64,000 nt of DNA from Larus michahellis (taxonomy: Eukaryota; Chordata; Aves; Charadriiformes; Laridae). The translations under genes were made by a program, and so were the position numbers. The notes under the pieces are model-generated. The model was given only the letters and a program-made list of their open reading frames with translations, made no database searches and was not told the DNA's origin. Each line of letters begins with the position of its first letter. Within the stretch, counting starts at the first letter, position 1. The stretch covers positions 1,240,001 to 1,304,000 of the forward strand of contig NC_133899.1 of NCBI RefSeq assembly GCF_964199755.1, in the 5' to 3' direction. Of this stretch, positions 37,401-50,200 are shown piece by piece.

Positions 37401-40400
37401 TAGGAAAATATTACACACATTTATTAATTAGCTTAACTGTTACCAGACAATGTCACCTCAAAGCTAGCACTTCTTTTCTAGAAAAGAAACGTAAGTGGTA
37501 AAACCCACAGCTGTATTAAAACAGATTTCCTGAGTTAAGGTTTGCCTGGTCCTGCACTGGCACCGGGGCTGTTCCCAGTGAAGACCTGAAAGTGAAAGCG
37601 AGACCAAGCACGTCGGAAATCTGAGACTCTTCGCCCTAAATCACCATCAATTCATCCGTTTCTAAAAAGGCTTTCACAAATTCTAACTTTCCACAGGAAG
37701 ATATTCTTTTCCTTCCAGCTCTTGAAGACAACTGACTAGAAGTCTCTTTTGAGGCAAATGCTATTTCCACTCCACAAATTAACAAGGGAGCTTTCCTTGC
37801 TCTTTTCTTAAAGCCAAAAGTAAATGAACTCTCTTGGCTGAACTCCATCAGGCTGGAAAGTTAAAAAAAAAAAAAAGTCACTAGCGTGACCTAGATTTGT
37901 AATGCTAAATCTCCATATTCCAACTACAAAATTAATTTTTTCTAATATCTTGGCCATTTCTTATTCCAGAGCTTTGATTTAAAAGGACAATTTTGTTACC
38001 TCAGAGTAACAGTTCAGTCTAGGCTGTATACGACACATTAGAAAAGAATTACGTTTATCTATCCCTGCGCATTCACAGAAGAGCACCGATGTTGACACGA
38101 TGCTGACAGTACCGATGAACGTTCATTGGTTCGCCCTGAATATTTTAGGGAACGTTATAGTCTTGTGATGTTTTCCATTGAGATCACACATATCGTTCCA
38201 GACTCTACTAAATCTCCCCTTTCTGTCCAGAGACCACATTTACAGTCACACAGTTCTTGCCTTTCGATAAAGTTTCCTCCCTTTGTAAGGGAGATCCTGA
38301 CCTCCTTTGTGCTCGGTGGAGCCAGTTTCCTAGTTCCAAGCAGCTGCTTTACATACGCTAATTCGCTTTCTCGGGTCTACCATGTACTAACGTTTTACTT
38401 GATTCTCAGTTTCAGCTGGTGAAAACGAGAGATGCTGGACAAGCGCAGGCAAGCTCAGAGCGGGCGGTGTAAGGAGACACCAGAGGTCGGAGGAGACAGG
38501 AGCGGGCGGCAGGGCCAACGCTCCCGGTACCAACCAGCTCGGCTTTTCCCCGTGCGGTACCCAGGGAAGCACACTCTGGAGAGTTTCTCAGAATCACTTT
38601 CTCACAGTGCAATTTTAAGTATGGAACTGCAATGACCCTGGGAATACAGACTCCAGGCTCTTTCCCTTTGGAATATGAGAAGTTCATAATCTTTCCCATC
38701 AGTCAAATTTTAATATTCACCATTGTTGTGATGAACATTAGAACGTACTGCGAGCACATACATAAAAGTAAAAACAGAAACAAAATACACCCCTCCCAAA
38801 AAAAGCCCCAAATTAAAAAGCCAGATCTATCCACTTGACCATCCATCTTAAAAGTACTAAAGAAGCCACAAGTTAAAAAATAAAATAAAATTTAAAAAAA
38901 ATGTATCAACGCGCTGTTGTAAACTGATGGACTTTCTCCTCTTTAAGCAACTACTGAAATGCATTTAGTGAAGAGTGTGAAGTGGGAGAGATGAGAGACC
39001 ACCACCCAGGCGTGCCCACGTACAGACACACGCATGCACACAACCCAGAAGCACAGAGAGAAACAGGATTAGAGATTTATTTCTGAAAAAAATCAAATAC
39101 AGAAGTGAATTCACAAGAAAAAAACAAGATCTGGTTCACCGTATCGTCTTAACATTTTTTTATCAAAAAGTAAAAGCATGTGTTAATTTAAATAATGAGG
39201 AATCCTACCAAGCAATTCACTTCTACTCCCATCACTCTCTCTATTTGATAAATAGAGAGACAAACAGAAGCAGGTAAAGTGCACAGACTGAAATCCTCAC
39301 ATAAAATCCTGCAAAAACCATTAAGATTTAGGGTGCGTCCAGTCCCCTTCTGCCTTTCTTTCTAAGTACAACAATGTTTTCATTGCCATTTTATAAATGG
39401 AATTGTGCAATCTTTTAGGAGTTTCACTTAAACAAGAATACAGATCAGCTAGCTAATCAGCGCTGTGTCCGATTGTTGCAGGAACGTTTAGCTTTATCTT
39501 CTAAACAAAGATTAACAAGTCTTATGAGAACTTATCATGGGCTAGGACGCAAAAGGGAACAGCAGAGAAGGGAAGGGATTTATGTGAGAACCTGAGTAGA
39601 ACACTTGACTCATGGGAGGAGTTTTATTAGTTTCGTTTTACATATGGTGATAGAACTTTTTTTTTTTGAAAAAAAAAACAAAACAAAACAGATACCAACC
39701 CATTTCCTGCTTTTGAGTTGCCTTTGCTGTCCGTGCTGAGCTGAGAAAGGACATAGTGAGGAGCTTTGGCACTGTCGGCATCAAATATATCCATGTTGGA
39801 CTCTTCACAATCTCGACGTTTGATCCCTGGCCTCTGCTTTGGATTTCGTTTGCGTGATTTACGTGGCACCTCAGTGTTATCATTGTAGGAACTGGTACTC
39901 ATGTTACTGAAGTTGGAGGGTGAATCCTCCATCCACATACTGCAGCTCTGTTCTGACTCCAATCCACAGCCCTCATCCTGGCAGGACATCCGACTGTTGT
40001 CCAGCAAGTCCTCAGGTGGTGGCGAGATGTACAGGACTGTGTGTCTCTTCGGCGTTGACTGCTGCTGCTGGACTGCGTTACTGGTTAACTGCTTTTCACT
40101 TACCCCTCTGTTACTTACCCCCACGGCTGAGGAGCATCTCTCCACTTGCATAGCCTTGCTGTCGGTGACTGAGGTAGAGTAAATGGTAGGACTGGAAGAG
40201 GTGGTAAAGGAGCTGCAAGCACCGCCCATGGAGGAAGAGGAAGGAGCTGAAGAAGCATCTGCGGTGTATAATTCAGAAGTAAATACAAGATACATGGTTC
40301 TGCGTGTGCTGGCTATAGCAGTCCCATTGAAATAAAGTGATTTATCGACTGATTTCTTTCCCCCAACAAATATTTGGAATTTGGTAAGTTTTAGAATGTA

Positions 40401-43400
40401 AATGCTTAAAGCAATACAGCCTAACCCATACAGTACTTTGGAAATGTCCAAATAAGACTTAGAATGATCCACTGTAATCAACTTTTTTAAAACTTAATGT
40501 TAATTCGTAAAAATGGCTGCAAGTAAACAGAGCTTTCATTGCCTCAGCTGGACTAATTATTTGTGTAGAAGCCATTTCATCTAAAATAATGGAAGCCCCA
40601 GCACAAAATGCTTATAATCCACATTCAATGCCAATTAAACCATTTAGTGTTGGAAATTTTTATTTTTGAAAAAGACGGGACTGTGCTTAGCCACAAAATA
40701 TTAAAATAAGTTTCTAACCTATGAAGCAGAGAACTACAGGTCATTTTTAATGCAGACACTCCCTGCTTCAGAGGCAAATCCTGGAATAAAAATATGAGAA
40801 AATAAATGAGAAAAAGAGCTGCTGATTATTCCATCATAAATGAGAAATAAAATATAAAATCAACGGAGTTGGTAGGCAAAATGGAACTGGTATCAGTCAC
40901 TATGACATAGCTGTTTATTCTGAAGGTTCAAAACAGGGATGAAGTATCTGTATTGGTGACATGCTGATACAAGAAGACAGGAAATTTCTGTAATTTGACT
41001 CTTTCAGTCATTGAGACTGATTTCTCTCCGACTTTATTAGCCAAGTCCCTTACGCATACAGAGACAGCTTGGGACAGGCCTCCGAAAAATCCATATTAAG
41101 TGGGATATTTTGAACAATGTGAGCGTGACTTCTCCAGGGGTCACACCGATCAATCTGGTTTAGAAACACGAGAGGACGGCTAATGATTGTTGGAACAACC
41201 CCCTGAAGATTTCTGGGGAACAACATAATCATTTCCACCGAAGAATCTGAATGAACAAATCAGGTGAAAACGTAGTCTAAAACATTTGAGAGGAAGCAGC
41301 ATGGACAAGCATAGGTCTTTATTTAAATCAGCTGTAGCTCACAGAGGAATAACCTAACTGAATTTTACATTCAGATCCAGGCTTCCTAGGGGGGAGATGC
41401 TATCTTCTGTATTTCTGCCCTGCTGACCACACCTTACACAACAAACCAGAGCCACAGAAATAATCTAATTTTGGAAACAAATTGTACATAATATATGTAC
41501 GTAATTACACAATATGGTTGTTAGCTAGTTACTGGTGTCCTAGAGGTAATACCTGTTATTAAGAGGAACATGATGTTTTCCTTTTTGTTGTTTGGGATTT
41601 TTTTAAAAAATCCAGAATATTATATTAACTTCTCAAGTCTAAAAGGTTTAGACGTTGTTGAACTATTTTATCCAATTTAAGCTATTTAAAAGTAACACAA
41701 TAAACTACGTTCAGCCATCATATATATATTTAACAGCAAAACTTAGCAAACCTTCCCATATATCATCTTCCTTGTGATTAACAGGGGGTATCAATGACTG
41801 ATTATAAAGAATTTTACACTGTTAGTGGTTCTTACAGCTTCTCTGTGCTAAATGAATTTAAAAGTAAACCTACGCTACTTCAGATTGTAAAATTTAGTGG
41901 TCGTTACAGCTTATCAATAAACTACTCTGCTTTTGTCTTCATAGGAAGTCCCTTCCCCGAACCTCCCAGTGAACCAGGAGCAGATGAATGATACCAGTTC
42001 CATTTTCCAGTTTGTTCTTTGGCAAATATAGTGGCTGAAATTGGAGAATTCAGTCACTTTGAACTGCATTCCAATTTAAAGGCAAATTTATCCTTTCTAT
42101 ATCATGCATTAATGCAATGCTTTTTTCAAAAACATTTATAGGATCGGCAAGAACTATTAAATCTAGATATTAATTTCAGTGACAATATTCAAGAGCTGAT
42201 TTGCAGCCACTTTGAGTTGAGAAAGATCGTTGCTATTTGGGATGTTTACTTTGTTTTGTTAAAGTAGAATTAGTTCCCATTCACCATTTATAGACTCAAA
42301 CAGAAAGAAACAGAACTATGCAGCCTGCATACAGCACATACGCTGCATGCGGGTGTTTGCAAACAGGAGCACACAGCAGAAATGCTGCGGAATTGGATTA
42401 CTGAATAGCAGTATTTCCCCCATTTAAAATCAATTCTTCTTTTAACGGATGAAACTGAGCATCACGCGCAGTACAAGACAGCGTATGCACGTCTCGTGTT
42501 TGCCTGTCCATGACAAAGACTTTGACAAATAATTATGTACATTGAACCAGGCAGCAGGGCTCTAAAACGGGAAGACTTTTCCTCCAATAGCTTAATATCA
42601 AAGACTTATCTTTTTGCAGCAAATACTGTGAACGTTTTAGAAAGGTCTTTTAAAAGACCTTTCTAAGAAAAACTTCAAGTGACAACCCATACGCAGGTCT
42701 GCATTGGAATGGGGATGCCAAACACTGATCGCACCCCGCATATCAAATGGTTCAATGTGTACTTTGTCCAGAAATGCAACAACTGTACTTTCCCCTCACT
42801 TTCCTAGGAAAAAAAAATAAATACATCACTAAACAAAATACTTCCCAGTATAAAGCTAAACGAGCTGGTAATGGTAGCATTATTTTTGGATGCAGCATTT
42901 TGCACTATTTAAGTTGCTACCATTATTGCTATCCAAAACAATTTCTCCTCCAGGCTTTTTTCCTGTAAGTTAAAAAACCATGTACGTGTATGAATATGTG
43001 TATATGTTTTTCCTTTATACATTTAAAAAGGAAAGAAATGTCCATTATAAGTTGGTTATACTCTGCTCCATTTATCAGAGACACCCCTCTCTCCAGCCTT
43101 ATATATTCTCCAATGCCATTACCATCCATAAACGTGCAAGTGTTTTAAAGCATGTGCACGCCAGTGTCTTCTCTATTATAATAATTAAAAACATGTAAGA
43201 AAGTATGACAAATATTACAGCCAATGAAATAAACTGGCTATATTAGAACAATCAAATAGACAAAAATCTATTTTGGAGGATAAATTAGTAATTGCTTTAG
43301 TAATGTTAAGTTACACAAATACTAAGAAACAGTAAAAATTACGTTTTCTCAGAGAGGCTGCAGGCCTTTAGCCAACTCATCTGCCTTTGAACTAATAAAT

Positions 43401-44258
43401 AAACGGGGTCAACCAAATTGGATTCACAAAGATACTATCATGAATAAAGCACTATATGCTTTACATGGCTTCATTTTGTTTTATCAATTTATTCTAAAGC
43501 CAGTGACAACACGTGCGTATCTGATACCTAAAGGAGACCTCTTGGTTGAATATGCTGCATTTTGGAAAAAATAAGTTTTTTCTAAAGGTTTCAGTAATTC
43601 ACACTTGACTGGTATTGCTTTAAAAGGTGAGAGCATTTTGCATTTCTTGGTTTTGAGGAATCAACTTTTCCCCAACACACAGACAATGAACAAAATACAA
43701 CCAGTGGACGTTCAGCGTGAGCGGTGTACTGGGTCACTGGTCCGTCAAGTTAAGACTGGAAACATACACACACCCTTCCCAGTTTAAGCATTTCTTTTAT
43801 TTGAGGTTACTTTCTTTAGACACATATTAATGGGAATTGTTACAGGTGGCTCTTTCATTTTCAATTTAACAGTGCTTGCAATGACAAATATATAGTTTAA
43901 ATGAGTATATACATCTTGAAATATATGACTGAATATATTTTAACACAGCCTCAAAATAAAAATTGCTTTCAGAGCAACAATGCTGAATAGAAGCCAAGTG
44001 CATGTTATGGCAAGTATGCAGCCACAGTATTATAAATGAAACGTGCACCAGCGTTACAAGGTGGGGTGTTTTTTTCCTTTTTCTTAATTAAAAAAAATGA
44101 GAGAGAAAAGAAAACTACTTCCACATTAGAGCAACTTTGATCACTGTTGAAACTAAACCTCCTGAATCTATTCATTGCCATCAGTCTACCATGTAAGGCA
44201 GTTGAAATAAGTAATTCCGAGTTTGTTGCCTGTCCTGCGAGTTTTTGTTGGTTTTTTT

Positions 44259-44289
<31 letters not shown>

Positions 44290-47200
44290 CCTTTAAGAAA
44301 GGCAGAATGATATCAAACAGTTCAGCATAAGGAAGCCCTAGTTCTATTTTGGACATCATAATTTGCACATCAATAACAGGCAATTCTGTAATGGGTACAT
44401 GGAACATAGAAAATAACCAAGAACTAACAAACTAAGTGGTTAGTGCTGGAGTTAAGAATGCAATAAAGATAACCAATTACTCCGCACTACTCCCAGGAAA
44501 ACTAAATTTCAAAGAAATTCCAGTTGTTCATGATACCTGTCATTTGTACATGTGCTTCCCAGAAAGCCTGAAAGGAGCCTACCACTCCCAGCTACCTCGC
44601 CTTCAGGCAGCGAACAGAATTACATCCACAACCAAGAGACTGAATAATTCAGGTTGTTTCTGAAAACAAAAAACAGCCAAAAAGCAGGCAGTGGAAGAAG
44701 GGGTGCAACACGCATGTGGCACAGACGCATGCTGCTAAGACTCACGGGCTAATATAGTATCAGAGACTAAGGGAACACATAGCAAAGAGCATCCCCGTGA
44801 GCCAATCAGTGCAGTCTTTTTCTTTTCAATAACATAAAGCATCGTACAAAGAAAGTTTATTACCTCCTGAGTTAGCAACCAAGGCACTGACATATATTTC
44901 TATATCCTATTATTTTGTGAAGTCAAACAAGGCATTCAGCCTCTAAAAAAAGGTCTGAAAGGCAGGAGAAAGAAAAAGGTTTTAAAAATCCCTACTTGGC
45001 ATTGAGGGAGTCTTGTCTTTAGATAACACGTACATGGAGCCAATCCTAAAATCCTTGTTCATTCTTTCCAAAGAGATTGTTAAATACAGCAAAGATTACC
45101 AAGTTCTCAAAAAGAAACACAGAGTGTCCATCCTGATGACTTTTCTTTCTTTTATTGCAGCTGGAGTGCAAAGCAAGTCATTTCCCAGACTGGAAAGATT
45201 AGGATTGCAAACGCAAATAAACTGAAGATGTTTTTGATTTCACAAGTTTTTCATCCATCTGTGCATGAACAGCCAGGACTAGCAAAAAGCCATTAGAGAA
45301 CTTGCCTTTTCCTCAGAACCTAGCCTGCATCCCATGCAATCCCCTAAGCTATGTTCAGAAAACAATTAAGACAAAAATGAAGACTCACCACACAGGGTGA
45401 GGTTTACGTGGTGTAATAAGCTTAATATATGAAGTATACCCATTTATTAAATTTGTTAATTTATGTAACATATCATGTTCTTGGTAAGACTTTTGTATGT
45501 TAATTGGTTTATTTGAACCACTGGACACAGAGGAACAATTTCAGAACAAAACCAGAAGGATGCTATGTGCAAAATTTTCACCATCAACCCTTGTGTTACC
45601 AAAGGTTTTAAAGGTAAAACCCAGAACTTACAAAGTGGCTGCAAACCTGCTTTCAACACCTCACATGCCAAACTTGGGTTTCTACTTTTCGTCTTCTTGT
45701 ATTACTGATGTAATGTCAAAAACTTTTCCAAAAAGTTTAGTTTCAAATCAGTATCAATCCACTATTTAGAAATAAAACGAAAAAAAAAAAGAAAGAAAGA
45801 AAAGAGACTTATGAAGAAGTCTGAAAACAAGACCGACCTATACCCTGGGTGAGATTGGATGGGTTAAGTGTCTCTGGCACTATTTGTCTTCACTATTGAC
45901 AGACACTGTCACACAACCCACCACTCGATGCCTGTCTCTGAATGGCGAAGCTAGAATGCAAGTTAAGTGTATTAATAGAGAAAAAAACTAGCATCCCAGC
46001 AAATATAATAAAGCAATCCAATTCACCAGTTATTAAAAACACTCAGATTCAAGATAGGTAGGTTAATTTAATTTACATTAAGCCCAACAGTGTAAATTCC
46101 CCTTACATTCACATGCTGAACACCAAGCAGTGCATTATACCTTGGGTAAATACATCAATCAATCTGTTTTTGTTATAAATGACATCTGTTATTAAATTAA
46201 CACTCAAGTTTAGGTATCTAAGTAGAATTTTTGTTAGTGGCTCACACACACCAATTCCATGTATCTTATATCTTAGATCCTTCCCCACTCGGAGCGATAA
46301 CCAGCAAGTCAGAACTCCAGGACCCTCAGCTGCTCTCTTCAAGCTCTACTCGTCATCTCCTCAGCTCCCTCCAGAGCCCGCTACCCTAAAAGAGGGACTG
46401 TACAGTGATGTCAGGATTGATGGATCTGACAAAGAACACTTCAACTTAAGAAACAGACTCTTTTGTTCCTCAGATACCCCAGTGGGGTTTTTTCCTGAGA
46501 AATTAAGAACTCCTCTTGGCCTTCATGAAGTCTTCGATGCTGCTACTGCAAAGAGGTGCCCAAACATAATAATACAAGATGGTTCTCTTTTTGCCCTTCA
46601 CTGACCTAGGTTTTCATTATTCATTAAGAAACAGGGAATTCTCTTGTCACAAAGTAATTCTCAAGCCTTTGTGATGTAAGAATAGGAGCCACTTAATGCA
46701 GGAATTTACTATTAAAAAAAATCTCTTGGAATGATAAAACATCTTGTGTTTGATTGAACGGTTCTGGAAAACTGGGTTTACTGACTATATGAGATTCAGG
46801 AAGACTGAAAATAAACTTAAGTTAGAAAAAAAGAGATGATCTAGAGTACATCTATATAATCCTGTATAGGTAAGTATGAGGAGGCTCTGCTCCATGCAGA
46901 GGAGTAGGTATGCACTCAACGCACACACAGTCCCACACAACTACAATGTTTTAACTGAATTTGCAGAGAACACCTTATCTAAAAAGTTCCCATAAAATGG
47001 AAACAGTAAGAGAAATCTTTTTATTTCGCATTTCCTGGCGATGACTTCTCACCAGCAGACAGTTCGGAACGATGAAGGAACCTCTCCACCGCCCCTGACT
47101 GGACCTAATTATGGCCCAGACTCACGCAATTAGCTCCACTGTAGCTCCTTTGGGCACAGGCTATTGCCAGGAGTAATACTTAAACTTCCTCACATCCATG

Positions 47201-50200
47201 TTAGTGCTAACAAGCCAGAGCACTGTACTAATATACAGCACCAGGAAGATGCATTTTTAAAGAGCATCAGGATCTGGTTTAAATTAATTCTGTAAGAAAG
47301 AAGTATTTGACGCATGACTGAAGCAGGCACGCTGCAGACAGAAATCCCTGGAAGACATCCTCCTAGGAAATTACAGGAAGGTATTTCCAACTGGGAGGGC
47401 GGTGGGAAGGGGAAGGGAAAAGCCTACAAAGAAATGGAAGTTTTTACAAGCATTGGAGGTCAACTACAAAGAATAATCTTTTTTTCTGATAATTTGTTTA
47501 CAACGTGCACTTATAAGCCCAGGATAACAGAATTAGGAGCAGGACTGATATCCCCTTTGAAATTTCTGGTAATTATTTCTGTATCAACAGGAAAAACTGA
47601 CTAATGACACCAGGAAGGATGATAAATTGACAAAATATTTTCATTAAAAATAAAAATCAAGAAATCTGACTCTACTAGGAAAAAAAAGAAAAAACAAACC
47701 AAAACAACCCACCCCCACCTCCTCCATCTCCATTTCGAAGCTTTATTAGAATCTTTAGCTTGAGAAAGGTGAAAAAGCCTTATCTTGGCAGCGAAACCCA
47801 TGACCCATACCCCTCAGCATCTGCTCTCTACCCCACAGAGGACTCAGATATTTTTATCCATTTCTCTACAGTAGCAATTGAGAAGCAAATCCTTGTTTTC
47901 ATAATTAAAATGACAAAAACTGCTTATAGCAAGTATTTCAATAACAACTCCGATCAAAAAAGCCAGTTACTCCTGTTTGGACAAGTAGTTTGTCCCTTTA
48001 ATTAAAAAGGAGCACAAAATTGGCATGACCAGAAAAAGGTAAAACTTTTATCATTTATCAAATATTTTCCCAGGAGGCAAACTTAGATGTCTGGGAGGCA
48101 GAAAAATTCAACACTAAGTTGTATCCAAATATGAAGGATACAGAGTTCAGTAAACACACCTCAGTGGCATAAAATCCGTTCCCCTCTTGTTACAGCAAGA
48201 ACACCACTCTGTGGAGAATTCAATTTGAGATAAGAACTGGAAACTGTCAGGATGGAAAGGATGCAGGACATACTATCCTGGGGAGCGATACAAAAAATAC
48301 GGAAAGATATATATTTGCCTCTGTGGAAAATGGAGAGCAGCTTAAGAGATCAGCAACAAGCCGAAGAAGCTCATTCCAAGATCTGCTACAGAGAGAACGA
48401 ACGGGCGACAGGCAGAGAAGCAAGTTTCTGTAACAGTTTTCTTCACTGGGGTTCAGAAGGTTCCAGCATTCCTGTCACTGCAGATAAAAGATGAAAATGC
48501 AACGCTTGTTTAAAGTACGTGGTCAAAAATACTGCTGAACCAGCCCCGAAAGACAAGGACAAGGTGTTGACCTACCAACTAGAAAGACACCTTTGAGAAA
48601 GGACTTAAATTAGCAGTGTGAATTTTAAGCATTTGAAGCACTTGTTCAGTGTGTCTTGATCAACATGAAAAAACTGTTCAACCTTTAAGAACCAACTGAA
48701 AAGAATCAAGCATCCCTCCTCGCAACTGGAGCTTAAAAATATTGTGTAGAAGGCGCTATTAAAGCTTCGGGCACATTTATTTCATATAAGAAATCTCCAG
48801 GCACAGCTTACAATGACATTTCTCAGCATGACACCCTCATGCCTTTCAAGAGTCTAGAAGATGATTCATATTTAATGTGTTTGTGGTACCGCACCAGGCA
48901 AAATCCTCCTTTTCCTGTCCCCTGAACAAAGCCACTTGTAATTCAAATAGCAAGCACAGGGAACAGTTACTAGCGGTAAAACCAGATCCTTTTCTCCTTT
49001 CTGCTTTCCAGAAGAATAACAGAATTAGAAGCTTGAGAGAGCAGCTTAGGTTGCGAACAGCTCAAAATCCTAGAGTTCTATTAAATTATACTTGCCTGTT
49101 TGATATTGAGAGAGTGGGTAATACCTCTTTTGTCTGGATTAATGAATATGAGATACACATTTATTAACAAATTAATGAAAATCCAATCAGCAACATTCCA
49201 TATTAATACTCTTAAAACTGTTCTGTAAATCACAAAACAAATTTCCAAATGGTAGAACTAGAAGTCTGCCCCTGCATGGTCATCACTGCTAAAAACAGCC
49301 CATCCTGCTCCTCCAAAAAAAACAGAGAAGTTAACTGCAGCAATAGATACATTTCTCACCTATGACGTGATTTATATGGAACAACGCCCCACAGCAAACT
49401 GACTAACAGAAAAGCCTCAAGTAAGCTGAATTTCAGCCAGATACTACCTTAGTCTGTGTTTTGGGAAGCAGAGAACAAACTGTGTTGACTACTACAGGAG
49501 TAGTAAAAAGCTCTCACCACTTCGGATCATTCCCTGTAACATAATCCTCTCATTATCAAGAGTAATCATAGCTGCAATTGACTTCTACATACGATGTTGC
49601 TAGCAGCTTTTCAAATTAGCCCTTCCTTTTAAAAACAAGAGTAAGTGACATTACCTACAACGCTATGGAGATTGAACTATCATTTCCTCATCATTTCCCA
49701 AAAAAGTAAGGCTTTAGAGCAAGTAAGAGCTGACACAAACAAAAGAGAAACACAAAGCAAGGGGAAGATTTCAGATACGGCAACACTAGGATGCCAAAGT
49801 CATCTTTCTTCTCTACCCTACCATCTGTACAGTGTCAGCTCCTTCAAAGCGTGCCTATAGTCTGCTATTAAGGACGTGATTTATGCAAATGAATGGTCAA
49901 TCTCAGTCTTTTAAAATTTAAGCATAAAATACATATTTATGTTTTCCTGCATAAGCATATAGACAGGCACAAAGCCCAGGCTGATTTTCCTCTTATTCTC
50001 CTGTTAAGAAATCAGAGTCCAGCCCAGCCAAACTTCTCATTACTACAAGAGACTGGATGACAGGGTTGTGAATGTGGTAGCAACTTTTCAAAGACACTAT
50101 AGCAATCCTAAAATAATTGCAGAAAATAGTAAAACATGATACACCCTTTTACCTAGAAACATGGTACAGCTACAGCAAGAATGCAGCTGAAACACTTGTG

